In this document: piece by piece, positions 1 through 11,360 of the stretch
Numbering within the stretch: position 1 is the first letter of the stretch
Layout: each line of letters starts with the position of its first letter
Assembly: GCA_031763025.1 (NCBI GenBank)
Contig: JASSKH010000024.1
Coordinates: 10,376,087 to 10,440,086, forward strand
Origin: Macrocystis pyrifera
Lineage: Eukaryota; Sar; Phaeophyceae; Laminariales; Laminariaceae
Length of the DNA: 64,000 nucleotides
Reading direction: 5' to 3'
Translations under genes and position numbers: made by a program
The notes under the pieces: model-generated
What the model saw: only the letters and a program-made list of their open reading frames with translations
The model's database searches: none
Told to the model about the DNA's origin: nothing

Positions 1-9
1 CCCCAAAAC

Positions 10-1183
10 ATGGAAGATATCAAACAAATAATGGCCGCAGTGCTAAAGGGGTCATCAAGAAACAATAGTTTTGTCGTCAATGAAAGCGCCGCAGGAAAAG
101 CCCAGAACATCGGACGAGGTAGTGCGCAGGTAAATTTGAACACCGAGAGAAGTTGCATCCGTACGCTGATGTACGTAGCGCCCGCCATCCTGCCCGCGCA
201 GATCCGAGTGCTATCCTGCCGATGAGCCGATCGCATTCGCCTGTCGTATGCCGTGTGTGGCCAACCTTAACCCCGTCGGAGGTACTTTAGAACAAAAGCC
301 ACGCTTGTGGGAACAAACTCTAAATACTTGATTTTGGTGCAATCATGTTCTTGCAGTAAACTCATGGTGTATGTGTAGAAGGATGAACCAACCCAAAGTT
401 GTGTGTGCACGATTATCCAACAATGTGAGACATGTTGGTGTTGAGATCGAATGACCCCGTGCTATGTCAGGCGTTTGACTTGATTATACTATTCTATAGT
501 ACAGTATAGTATAGTCAAACAATCTTCACTGATGGGGTCCTCGACTCTCAAACCACCCAATACCATTCTCTCCCGATATATAAGTAATGTTTGTATTACA
601 TATGAATGATCAAACACTCCTTATATCTAGGGATAGGGACAGAGTGGTATATTTAGATCCGATTTGCACTCTACATCGCTATTCGCTGGGTAGGTACTTA
701 CGGTAGCCTATGGGATTGTGTACCAGACTTACTGTAGCTTAGGTTGTTTTCTCAAAGTCGGTTGTCGGGTGAGTTTCGTGTCGGGCTCCTATACTATAAT
801 CAAGTCGGTAACAGAACCCAAAAAATAGCAGCGACCCCTGTAAGTCAAAACAAAACTGGAGTCATATGACCTACAGCCGTCAACCTTTTGTCTCTGTCCG
901 TCTCTGTCTCTCTGCGCATCGAAGGGGGAGGACAGCAGCCACTCGGAGGAGACAGGGGAGTGGGACGGTGTAGACTTAGCCTCTGCTCCGTGTCTGCAAA
1001 GCCACGTCGCGCGAAATGCTGCTGACGCCAGAAGAATGTCGCGACATCCTTCCACCTGCAATGAGGCTGGTGTAGGCCCAACAGTCGATCGCACGGTTCG
1101 TGCAGATGAGCGTGGTCAGAAAGTGGCTGCTCGACGGGACGCGACACCAGCGCCGACGCGGCCAAGTGAACCCCCAGCGTTAA
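10..1183 (+). CDS. 3' part of an unrecognised small gene (two exons)
   Basis: Two putative exons, 10-129 and 1076-1183, join in phase 0 across a GT-AG intron. The first begins at an ATG at 10, reads 40 codons starting MEDIKQIMAAVLKG and stops at a good donor (CAG/GTAAAT). The second follows a TAG acceptor at 1073-1075, reads 35 codons including SIARFVQMSVVRKWLLDG and ends at TAA 1181-1183. Joined, this is a basic, partly helical 75-residue protein or C-terminus. Only nine bases lie upstream of the ATG, so it may be an internal methionine of a longer gene cut by the window edge. I recognise no family. The call rests only on splice-site quality, matching phase and protein-like composition. Confidence 0.32.
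451..540. repeat. small foldback (inverted-repeat) element
   Basis: An imperfect inverted repeat. GTTTGACT at 473-480 pairs with AGTCAAAC at 513-520, the AT-rich centre is itself self-complementary, and the outer GACCCC and GGGGTC match as well. No target-site duplication was found. Confidence 0.4.
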
Positions 1184-1444
1184 TGGTTTTCAAACCGTGC
1201 TTGAGGTGCGCCGGTGCGATTGGAAGCATTGCTGCTTATGGCGCTGTTTCGCTATTCGGTTCGGAGTCATTGCTGCTCATGCACTAGCTTTGTTGAGAGT
1301 GGGAAAAGGAACCCCGAGGATAACCAAAGCGGAACGTGTGGCACTCGTAGCATAACTGAATACGTGGATACGAAATCAAGATAGTAATGGGGGGGTGTGA
1401 TACAATCATTTTGAGCTAGAGGGGTGGACACTGTCACGCCGCGA

Positions 1445-1610
1445 CATGAAATATTACTCGTGCCTCAGTCTATTATTCGTGCCTCAACCATCTTACTTGT
1501 GATTTAAACATTTTACTCATGCTTCAACCATCTTACGTGTGCCTCAATCATATTACTCGCACCTCAGCCACGCTTTAACCATTTCCCTCGTGTCCCAACC
1601 ACCTACCGTT
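1445..1610. repeat. degenerate ~20-bp tandem repeat
   Basis: Successive variants of a unit such as GTGCCTCAACCATCTTACTC follow one another about seven times at roughly 18-23 bp spacing, with substitutions in every copy. No open frame runs through it. Confidence 0.6.
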
Positions 1611-1766
1611 TTCCCGACGTCCATATTACCAGGGTTTAGGGTCTGGTGTACGTGGTAGGTGTTTTGGTGCCTTTTGAATACCCGCGTGGCTTTGTTACTG
1701 CCTCAAACATGGTACACTGAGAAAGTAAATCGGCTGATCTTGTGGCACTGTTGACGCTGTTTACAC

Positions 1767-1875
1767 TATTACGGGGGTCCATAGTTAATAGGACCTATCG
1801 TATACATAAAAAACTATATATTTACCCATTTTTACTAACAAAATTTGGTCCCGTTAACTATGGACCCCCGTTATT
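1767..1875. mobile_element. MITE with 18-bp terminal inverted repeats and TATT target duplication
   Basis: The element occupies 1771-1871 (101 bp). Its ends are perfect 18-bp inverted repeats, ACGGGGGTCCATAGTTAA at 1771-1788 and the reverse complement at 1854-1871, and complementarity continues imperfectly for about seven more bases. TATT lies directly outside both ends (1767-1770 and 1872-1875), as expected of a target-site duplication. The AT-rich interior has no coding capacity. This fits a non-autonomous DNA transposon; the superfamily cannot be assigned from these ends. Confidence 0.82.
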
Positions 1876-3640
1876 GTTACACTGCCGACGTCACTCCACT
1901 CCACTGCTATTGACATTTTTTACAGCGTGAAGTTAGCCGAGTACGTGCCTAGCGAGCTTCAGACGATGATCCAAGTCCCGGAGCCGAGGAGGAGCCGGTA
2001 AGCTGGTCAATTAACATACAAGTCAACCAATCAGAAAATCACCCGATCCATACACACATTCTCAGGCGCAAACAGGCTGGAGGTATACCAGGTATAACGA
2101 AACAAATGAAATGCAGGGACCACACGAATCAAATGGTATATAAGTTCCATGTCAGGGCGGCGATGGCAGTTTTTTGTGGTGTTTTTTTATTGGAGGCCGA
2201 GCGTTAGCGTCGTGTACTACTGTTGATACTAATGTACAGTATATATAATCAAAGAAGTACTCCATTGGGGTGTTGCTGGCAGCTATTAGTAGTCGATGCA
2301 CTATCAACTCTGTCAGACGCGTTTACGACTCCAAGGCAACGCGCCGTACCGTCACCGTCGTACACGTGGGATAAACTCATCTCTAAAGTCTACGTACCAC
2401 TAGAGTGTCCCCTCTGCGCGAGTACTACGAGTACTGTAAGCCCTCTTTCTTTCTCAGCAAACATGGTGGAACCACTTCCTATGTGTCCGTCTCACCCTCC
2501 AATAATACAGAGTACCAGTACATGTTTTCGGCCAGTTACCTACCGTCCGGATACGGCCCCTATTTCTGTAATTCTTCCTCTTGGCATATTTCCGCACTAT
2601 ACCGACGCACGGTGTAGATATATTGTGTGTGCACTACCGTACCACTATCTCCGTCAGCCCCCCTGCTCTAATCGTCTGTAATGTGCAATGTGCCCGATGC
2701 GCAATGTCCAGACTAGGGCGGCAGTTAGTGAAAGGATCAGGTGTATCCCAACCACAGTCGGAGGCAGGGGGGCAATCGCTGCAAGACCGTGCTGTGGACA
2801 AGTTGAAGATCGACTTATCCTTGAAACAAATATCCCCAACATGCCCACAAGGGGCGCGACCCAGGTGATGTACCGCATCGTGGGGGTTCCGCAGTGCATT
2901 CGTCTAGAAGAGAGGGATATGGGAAGACAATGCGGTAGAGGGGAGGGGAGGGGGGAGTCGTACACATGTGTTGCTTGCCTTAGTCATTTGACCATTGACC
3001 ACGCATCCCTTTCGAGACGGAGCACCGTTCCTACTCCAAACAGAGACACATCCAACAATTGGGCGCTCATTTCGTTGTTATTACAACATAAACGTTTGGC
3101 TAACCTTATCCCCTTCCTGTTCCACCACCCGTGGCCACCATCTATCTCCTAGGATAGCGATCGTTTAGTTGCTACTATCTGGTGCACCGAACTCCACCAT
3201 GTCACATTCGCCTATGTTTCTCAGCTCCTCTCCTAACATATCCCGTTCCTCCTTGTGCATTGCACGTTGTGGTAGAGGGGGTAGGGGTAGGAGGGGTACT
3301 TGCTTTTGGGCCTATATTATATTGAATGTTTCGACTGACTAGCTGAGGAACTCTCATACCCGATATCGCTAGGTTGTCAGCAGTGAGACAGTGAGGCAGT
3401 GAGGACTGACTGACTGCTGCCATGTGCGGTATCATAAGGGGGCTTGCCACTTTTTTCACCACCTCTACTCAGAGTTGAAGCTTTTCTTTGCCGGCGTAGA
3501 GTAACAACATTTCCCTGCCGGTCTAGCGGTGCGTATCGCGAAACAAATAAACTTAAAAGCTTAATAAAGACTGATGATAAATAAGGTACGTAGCCACTCG
3601 GCCGAGCGGCTCTGAGCGGCTGAACCATACCGGCGGAGAC
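1876..3640. other. region without a recognised gene
   Basis: Unique-looking sequence with low-complexity purine tracts near 2940-2955. The only notable reading frame is 2688-3152 (+, 154 codons), which has a protein-like middle (for example VEDRLILETNIPNMPTRG) but no family signature and no clear start. It may be transposon debris. Confidence 0.35.
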
Positions 3641-3649
3641 CTAAAAGCG

Positions 3650-3795
3650 CCCCCCCCCCCCCCTACCTGGTCGGTGAAAATCCGACATGCTCCGTCCCGG
3701 CATTGTAGGGATGCGAGGGTCTATGGTCATAAGACTACGGCCATGCATGAGATCGAGTACATCTCTCCTATCGAGTACACCCCCCCCCCCTCTAC
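3650..3795 (+). repeat. dispersed repeat with C-tract end, copy 1
   Basis: About 130 bp, from the oligo-C run near 3650 through CCGACATGCTCCGTCCCGGC to GAGTACACCCCCCCCCC. A close second copy lies at 11265-11360 and a shorter divergent one at 11170-11245. The shared order of blocks and the terminal GAGTAC plus C-run mark it as one family. Confidence 0.65.
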
Positions 3796-3933
3796 CATGT
3801 CACCGGTCTGACCTATCATACCACCTATCATACCACCTATCGTACAACCTATCAGAGGTATCAGAGGTAACACCTATCTTTTGCCGAAGATTGGGCGCCG
3901 CTCCTCGTACCCGGCATGCTGGCGGTATACAAC

Positions 3934-4274
3934 AGAGTAGAGTAGAGTAGAGTAGAGTAGAGTAGAGTAGAGTAGAGTAGAGTAGAGTAGAGTAGAGTAG
4001 AGTAGAGTAGAGTAGAGTAGAGTAGAGTAGAGTAGAGTAGAGTAGAGTAGAGTAGAGTAGAGTAGAGTAGAGTAGAGTAGAGTAGAGTAGAGTAGAGTAG
4101 AGTAGAGTAGAGTAGAGTAGAGTAGAGTAGAGTAGAGTAGAGTAGAGTAGAGTAGAGTAGAGTAGAGTAGAGTAGAGTAGAGTAGAGTAGAGTAGAGTAG
4201 AGTAGAGTAGAGTAGAGTAGAGTAGAGTAGAGTAGAGTAGAGTAGAGTAGAGTAGAGTAGAGTAGAGTAGAGTA
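3934..4274. repeat. (AGTAG)n microsatellite, about 68 units
   Basis: An uninterrupted pentanucleotide repeat of about 340 bp. Because the unit holds no stop codon in the minus-strand frames, it produces three overlapping open frames with a YSTLL-type repeat; these are artefacts. The absence of interruptions suggests recent expansion, or correction in assembly. Confidence 0.95.
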
Positions 4275-5800
4275 AAAGTTGCACACCGCGGACAGATCAT
4301 CGATTCCCACAGACAGTTCATCATCATCACCATCACCATGATCATCTAGATCTTCAAGGCAGATAGATAATCTACTCTTGATTTCGTATGATCTACCTGG
4401 TAGCTCATGTTGCGAGGTGGGACCTGTACATTCGACTTGCTCTAGCGCATGTTTCCTGGGTTGAATCTGTACTATATATGCAGATCATTTACAACCTCTC
4501 ATAAAGGCAGGTGAGGAACTACTATAGATCATCTACACTAGATGATTATCTGTCCCACAGTAAGTGTGAACGGTTGTAAAGTAGTAGTAAAAGTTCAAGT
4601 AAAGTCAGGGCGAGACGTGTCGGTTGGTGAAGGGCGCAGTCTGCTTGCTTTCCGTGAGCAGCTGTGGGACGGGTTCCTTTGGCTGCAAGTGCTGGAATAA
4701 AAGTGTGCTGATGCAGGCAATTGCCAGAGGGGGCTGTCTAAGGTTTCACTACAGCAGTAGTTCAATGGTTGACACGTGGTTAAGTGTTGTTGATGGGTTT
4801 AACCTGTTGCGAACCAAGACCAGCATTTAAAAAAACAAAATACGTCCGTGGTAGCAGTATCCCTTTTCTCGTTGTAACAATTAAAACCATCTAAAACCCA
4901 ACACGGGATCGAAACGTAGTGCATGCGGAAACAGATCGGTGCAGTAAGACCACTACTGCTGTAGATGGCATTGGTGGAATCAAAAGCCCCGTATCGCTTC
5001 CGAGTTTATATTTTCCGTCGGTGCTTCACCCGTGCGTGAAAAATTGCAACCCTCGTTGCTCCGACAACCCAATCCAGCAAACAAGGAGGAAGAAGAAAGC
5101 GGAGCGCAGAGACGGCGAAAGAGGTTCCCCGTAAACCACGATTTGGCCATGCCACACAACCCGCACCGGTGAGTCTACGAATACCGCTCCGTTCGATGTT
5201 TGCGTAGATAACAATCTGTTTGGGTGTTGCGTATGGTATTAAAACAGTCATGATACCAAGTGTGTCCGTCTATTAGCGCATGTTATTTAGCCACATTCTG
5301 GGTCACAATCAATTGCCATCGTGCAGAGTAACTACTATAGCGTTACAGACAGCAGTACATGTAGCGTTACCGATAGAGTGAGCTACAGTAGTGCTACCAA
5401 CAGTGTTAGTGCTGCCAACGGTGTTAGCACTACCGACGGTGTTGGTAGAACCGTGGCCAATCTACGGTAGGGGAGGTGTCGAATTTTTCTCCCTTTCCTG
5501 ACATGGGGAGCTACACCATAGACATGTTCTGTTCTATACGAAACCCAAAATCGGTTTCGATCAAAACGTGAATGCGCACTGCCAATACTATTATCATGGG
5601 CTACGTAGGCATGTACCAGTAACCAATAAATACCCTGGTATAAAATACAATAGCTGGGGATAGTGCGACTAGTGCAATTACATTGCTCTGGGTGGACATA
5701 TATGGAGCATTTAGTCATAATTATGAAGACCAAGCGGTGCTCGCATCCCCATCCAGAGTAATTCCTACCGCAGTTCAGGGGAGCCCCGTCAGCAGTCAGT
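4275..5800. other. region without a recognised gene
   Basis: No supported gene. A short degenerate tandem repeat of about 20 bp (GCTACCAACGGTGTTAGT-like, three units) lies at 5393-5450. Small open frames here lack splice support or family motifs. Confidence 0.4.
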
Positions 5801-5811
5801 CAGAATGTTCC

Positions 5812-6262
5812 TGTTGTAACATCGCGTCGTACGTTAATTCGTATATAGTTTGGGATCAATGAGGCCTCCTGCTGCGACCAGCCGGAGACTCTCACCCAGG
5901 GTTACTACTCCCGCGTTGGTTGTCTAGCAATCAACGCGGCACCTCGTCGCAGAGAGTAGGTACCCCGGTAAAATAAACACTAACAAAACTGATGTCGTTG
6001 TCGACGGTACACCTCGCTACCAACGACGGGCGGGCGGGATGGTCTGTTTTTTTTTCGCTAGCCTCTTTCTACTTTGTCGTGCTGTTGTAGAGCTGCGATA
6101 TCGCTCACGGAGTGATACTCAATAACTGTCTCCCCATACAACAAGGAGGCTTTCCCGAAAAGGGATCCACCCTGCTGGCGTCCCCTCTTTTCTGGTCCAG
6201 AGTACTGTTGTAACATCGCGTCGTACGTTAATTCGTATATAGTTTGGGATCAATGAGGCCTC
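5812..6262. repeat. 57-bp perfect direct repeat pair
   Basis: Identical 57-bp blocks at 5812-5868 and 6206-6262, starting TGTTGTAACATCGCGTCGTA and ending GATCAATGAGGCCTC, 337 bp apart. The space between them contains copy A of a dispersed repeat (6043-6202) ending next to the second block. This could be a nested insertion or a small element with direct terminal repeats. Confidence 0.8.
6043..6202 (+). repeat. dispersed ~155-bp repeat, copy A
   Basis: The stretch from the T-run and GCTAGCCTCTTTCTACTT through CTCTTTTCTGGTCCAGA recurs at 10900-11055 with a few substitutions and indels. No coding capacity. Confidence 0.85.
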
Positions 6263-8220
6263 TCTCTGCTGCGGCATGAGATCACACCCATACTTGTTGA
6301 CCCTTCTCTTATCTCAATGTCGTCGCTCTTTTGATGCGTATCCTTTTTGCGGGTGCCTTCTATTCCTTATTGTCCCCAAACTTGTAGCCTAGTTGATTAG
6401 GGGCTCTGCTACCGTTGGTTGTCCCGTGGGAACGTCGTGTACGATTTTCCAGACCCCTCTGACGGTGATACGCGCTGAGGTATGCGATCGCGGTGTGATG
6501 CACCCAGAACGCGTTTACCTGGTTGTCGGCACGCAGTGTTGTAGCGTGTCTCCGTGCGGTTCTTCCGGAACTAACATACGCTTATGTCGTGCTTGAGGGG
6601 CGACAAAGGCGGAGCGTTTATGTAGGTGGTCTCCTACACTATATTTTCTCAGATACCGCAGCCCGCCCCCCACCGTAGTTACCATACGCTTTCGTCTAAC
6701 GAAGCACGCATAACGTCTGCCACAGTCGGCATGTTTTCTACGTTTCGCTTGGTCCTCGCCCCCTCATCCCATTTGTTCCTCGACTTTCAGATTTGGGGAA
6801 AAATGGGAACGAAAAACCTACTTCTCGGTGCCTCCGTGATAGGGTCACGAGCCATACACTGGCAGATCCCACCACGCTTGATACGGCACGATGTACAATT
6901 GTGTTTGTTATAGCAAGCAATTACAGACACCTGAGATACGGTGCACCACTCACTACCGTGGGTTGCGATGTACTTGAAGCTAACGTAGGTTCGATGCGAC
7001 TGTGACCAAACGCACCCGCCGAGAGACATGGCGGACGTAAGGGCAATCAATAGCAACGACACTTCGGATTGACGGTCTATGAATATCAGTAGTATGATAT
7101 ATATACATATATTTATATTCCGTACAGTTTCTACCACGCGGGTACAGACGTGAAACAGTTGTCGATTATATGTGATATAGACTTGATTGGTCAAAATAAG
7201 TGTCACGGATGCAAAGTATACTGGTTCGTGCGCTCGCTGTTTTTCTGTGCGTGTGTCAACGTGTTCGCGTATGCGCTCGAGGACTCGCATGTATACGACA
7301 TGTACTTCTTATTTTATATTGTTTTGCCACTATATACCGGTATGTATATTCTAACACTGTGTACATGAAAGTGGGATTACGCCGCGACTCGTCATATTAG
7401 TCGCCAGGTGCGTGGCCCGTGCACGTTCCCCCCTTGTATTAACGCCAGCACCTTACGCTCCCGCTGTTCCCGTTTCAGTTCCGCATCGCCGCTTATCGTG
7501 TCGCGAACGCTGGCGCACTCCTGGCGTCGATTCGCCTGTGCTGTCGCGTACAGGTCGCTATGCATAGCCCAGCCTTCTGTTATTCCCGTGCTACCGTTCG
7601 TCAAGTGTTGCATCCCCGTCCCTATTTCTAGCAGCCGGCGACGGCGACCCTATCGATCATGGTACGCCCCGCTTACATGTACGTGTCGTGCGATTGAGAG
7701 TCAGCCGTCGCGCTACTCCCCTTACTCTATGTGTGACCGTCCTCCGGTGTCGTCGCACTCTATCCTTTCGTGCGTTGACAAGTCACCGTCCCTTAGTATT
7801 TCCGTCGCCACCGCTCTCGTGGCTACTCCGGCCACAAACACGCCCCGCTGACCTCGCTCTCCTGAACCGCCATACGATACACGAATCCTCCGTCGTTTTT
7901 AGGCAGGCATGGTTTTCATCGATGGTACCGTCCTTATTGTTCCTCGCGGTTCTCGCGCTCTTTCTTAGCAAAAAACTCCGGTCCAACGGCGCCCACGGCC
8001 GCTGAATGTTTGACCCCGCGTCCGGGTACGTACACCTTGAATAGGCTAAAACCCGTTTTTTTTTTTTTTTTTTTTTTTTTTCTCAGAGAGTATACTCCAC
8101 TACGAAATGGTGGTTCGTGTGAGCACGGTTTCGTTCGTCGATGCCTCGCGCGTAGTTGTCCACCGGGGTTGAACCGTGAGACCGCAGTGTACGTAATAAC
8201 CTTGCATGGTTGCAAGACAA
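6263..8220. other. region without a recognised gene
   Basis: Several open frames overlap at 7392-8005 on both strands, but none shows a family motif. A poly-T run of about 23 bases lies near 8058-8080. No splice-consistent gene could be assembled. Confidence 0.35.
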
Positions 8221-10090
8221 ACCCTGCTCGCTCGTGGTGGCCGTAATGCCACCCTGTGTTCGAACGTGTCGGGGATTTAGCCCTATTTCCGTGATCGAGG
8301 TTGTAACCTAGGGCTGACCGAGTATGTGAGTTGCGGTGGGCTGCCGTCGTATCGATAGCAGCTCGGAGGTGTAACCCTACATGCTCGCTCGTGCGCGTTG
8401 GAGCTTGACCGCAGCGTGCTTACTGGGGCTGCATGGCCAGAACCGCCCGCAGGAGTAAGCACCTTAAGGTGCGACGGTGCCTACTCCCGAATGTCTACTA
8501 GTCGCGGTCCGGGGATTCACCCGGTGTATTCGACCCCATTCGGACGCGTTCTACGTTAGAAGTGAAACATTTCCGCTAAAAAATAATTCTGCTTGACGGG
8601 GGTTCCTTAGCCCAAAATCGTCGGAATGCCAATCTTGTTTCGAAATTGACTTTTTGATATACTTGGGCCATGGGAGTATTCATCGAGATTCAACGTGATG
8701 TTTTTTTTGTTTTTTTTTCAGTTTTAGGGTAGGGTATGGAGCTCCTTACGTGAGGAGCTCCAGAAAATAGGGTTAACCTCGATCGTGTAACGATTTTTTT
8801 TTTTTTTTTTTTGTCGGGGATTAAACCCTATTTGCTTGTTGTGGCCGTAGAGCCAACTTGCCGTCGCTCGTTTGTCCATTCTCAATATCGTATCTCTCAT
8901 TATCGAATCGGCCGGAGTAAGTACGTGGTACGGTGCCTACCCCCTAATGTCTACTTGTTGCGGCCCGGGGATTCAACCCGTCGTATTCGACCGCGTTCGT
9001 CGGGGATTAAATCCTGTTTGATTGCTGTGGTCGTAGTGTCAACTGGCCGTCGTTAGTTTGTCCCTTCTCACTATCGCACCTCTCGTTATCGAATCGGCAG
9101 GAGTAAGCACCTCAGCGTGCCACGGTGCCTACTCCCTAATGTCTACTTGTTGCGGTCCGGGGATTCAACCCGTCGTATTCGACCGCGTTCGTCGGGGATT
9201 AAACCCTGTTTCCTTGCTGTGGCCGTAGTGCCAACCAGCCGTCGCTCGTTTGTCCATTCTCACGATCGTATCTCTCGTTATCGAATCGGCAGGGGTAAGC
9301 ACCTCAGCGTGCCACGGCGCCTACTCCCTAATGTCTACTACGGTAGTCGCGGTCCGGGGATTCAACTCGTCGTATTCGACCGTGTTCGTCGGGGATTAAA
9401 CCCTGTTTGCTTGTTGTGGCCGTAGTGCCAACCGGCCGTCGCTCGTTTGTCCCTTCTCGCTATCGCATCTCTCGCTATCGAGTCGGCAAGAGTAAGCACC
9501 TCAGCGTGCCACGGCGCCTACTCCCTAATGTCTAATAGTCGCGGTCCGGGGATTCGTTGTATCCGACCGCGTTCGTCGAAGATTAAACCCTGTTTGCTTG
9601 TTGTGGACGTAGAGCCAACCGGCCGTCGCTCGTTTGTCCCTGCTCGCTATCGCATCTCTCGCTATCGAATCCGCAGGAGTAAGCACCTCAGCGTGCCACG
9701 ATGCCTACTCCCTAATGTCTACTACGGTAGTCGCGGTCCGGGATTCAACTCGTCGTATTCGACCGTGTTCGTCGGGGATTAAACCCTGTTTGCTTGCTGT
9801 GGCCGTAGTGCCACCAGCCGTCGCTCGTTTTCCCTTCTCACTATCGCATCGCTCGCTATCGAATTGGCAGGGGTAAGCACCTCAACGTACCACGGTGCCT
9901 ACTCCCTAATGTCTTGATAGTCGTGGTCCGGGGATTCAGCCGGTCGAATTCGACCGCGGGGGGTCCAACCCGTTGCACTACACCGTGTTCTTCGCAGATT
10001 AAACCCTGCTTTCTTGCTGTGGCCGTACTGCCGAGCAGCCGTCGCTTGTCTTCCCCTTCGGGGGTGTAACCCTGCGGGCGCGGTCAGGCC
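8220..10090. repeat. ~190-bp satellite array with internal hairpin
   Basis: A unit of 186-197 bp starting GTCGGGGATTAAACCCTG begins near 8813, 8999, 9191, 9388, 9574 and 9771, with a diverged copy near 9990 and degenerate copies from about 8265. Each unit carries, in order, the GGATTAAACCC block, a TCTCGCTATCGAATCGGCAG-like block, a hairpin (GGAGTAAGCACC ... GGTGCCTACTCC) and GGTCCGGGGATTCAACCCG. Open frames across it are by-products of the repeat. Poly-T and similar simple tracts interrupt the older, left part. Confidence 0.92.
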
Positions 10091-10220
10091 TTGACGCCCA
10101 GCCTCCGTTGTTGAATTAATCGGCGTGTAACCCTTGGGCCGTCATATATATGCGTCGAGGCTGGGACCCTAGATGTACTTGCTGTGGGTCTGTCATTAGT
10201 CGCGATGTATATGCTGCCGA

Positions 10221-10463
10221 ATGCCTGATATACCGTCACTAGTGGGCGCTGGCCACAAACTTCTTAGCAGAGAACCTTTGCGCAGGGGTGCTGCTGTACT
10301 ACAACGTATGTACCCTCCCAACGAAGTACAAGAGCGCCGAATTCGGTACACAGCGTTCACAAACGTTCCGGGCATGAATTTTGATGTGGACGCTGAACAC
10401 TCGCGAGGGATAGCCTTTTCGCCGTCGTATTGGGTAAATGCATGGAAGCTACGCCAGCTGTGA
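10221..10463 (+). CDS. unrecognised 80-codon open frame
   Basis: ATG to TGA, 80 codons, just right of the satellite. The composition is protein-like (charged and aromatic residues evenly spread), but there is no motif, no clear splice sites and no partner exon. It may be a fragment of a transposable-element gene. Low confidence as a real gene. Confidence 0.18.
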   Translation: MPDIPSLVGAGHKLLSREPLRRGAAVLQRMYPPNEVQERRIRYTAFTNVPGMNFDVDAEHSRGIAFSPSYWVNAWKLRQL

Positions 10464-10899
10464 CTTTGACCGATTGAATGGTTCACACTCAACTTCGCCC
10501 GCTGCGTGGTTTCGGGCGCGCTTATTCGTTAAAATTTCATCGGACGATAGTACCCGCTTGCGCATACCTGGTGAGAAATAATCGAGTGTGACCCGCAGTA
10601 CTGGGGAGTGTTTCGGATACGATTTCATGTTGAGCAGCCCGTTCTTCTTTTACTACCTGGTATGTACTCTACGCCCCGGCGAAACGAAGGTACGTGCAGC
10701 CCTATTTGTACGCTGTCGTAGCGATTCTGTGGTCGCTGCCAAGTGTAACATCGTTACACTCTTGTCGTACTCCACAGTCAGCATTACATGGGACAGGTCC
10801 GGATTTCAGGTTCTCCTTTCTTTGATTTTCAGCCAGTTCCGCACCCGACGAAAAGGGAGCGGGGCGGCCGCCGCAGCGATCGCTGCATTCGTCATAAGC

Positions 10900-11055
10900 T
10901 CTGTTTTTTCCTAGCCTCTTTCTACTTTATCGTGCTGTTGTAGAGCTGCGATATCGCTCACGGAGTGATACTCAATCACTGTCTCCCCATACAACAAGGA
11001 GGCTTTCCCGAAAAAAGGATCCACCCTGCTGGCGTCCCCTCTTTTCTGGTCCAGA
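10900..11055 (+). repeat. dispersed ~155-bp repeat, copy B
   Basis: Second copy of the family described at 6043-6202, matching from CTGTTTTTTCCTAGCCTC to TTTTCTGGTCCAGATTA. It is followed by the C-tract repeat family at 11170-11360. Confidence 0.85.
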
Positions 11056-11169
11056 TTACCAGCCTAAAACTACTGCCCCTACCGCATTGTAGGATGCGGG
11101 TCAATCTTCATGCGACTCGCCGAACACCTCACGGCGCTTCGCGTTTGGTGCAAGCAAATTTCTGCCTTT

Positions 11170-11360
11170 TCGGTGACAACCCGGCGTGCCCCGTGCCGGC
11201 ATTGTACTATTGTCTATGGTCATGGCACAACAGCCATGCATGACACGACTTCACCCCTCCCCTCCTGAAAACCCGACGTGCTCCGTCCCGGCATTGTACG
11301 GATGCGAGGGTCTATGGTCATACAACTACGGCCATGCATGATAATGAGTACACCCCCCCC
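11170..11360 (+). repeat. dispersed repeat with C-tract end, two adjacent copies
   Basis: A short divergent copy (11170-11245, with CCGTGCCGGCATTGTACTAT) is followed by a fuller one (11265-11360) containing TGCTCCGTCCCGGCATTGTA and GAGTACACCCCCCCC. The latter matches 3665-3795 closely, including the terminal C-run. Confidence 0.75.

Noticed and set aside
3800..4345. Three overlapping minus-strand frames with a YSTLL-type repeat
   Set aside because: They are translations of the AGTAG microsatellite, open in every frame because the unit has no stop; not a protein.
8811..9876. Chain of plus-strand frames with repeated Ser/Arg-rich protein
   Set aside because: They follow the satellite period, switch frame with indels and have no start or splice logic.
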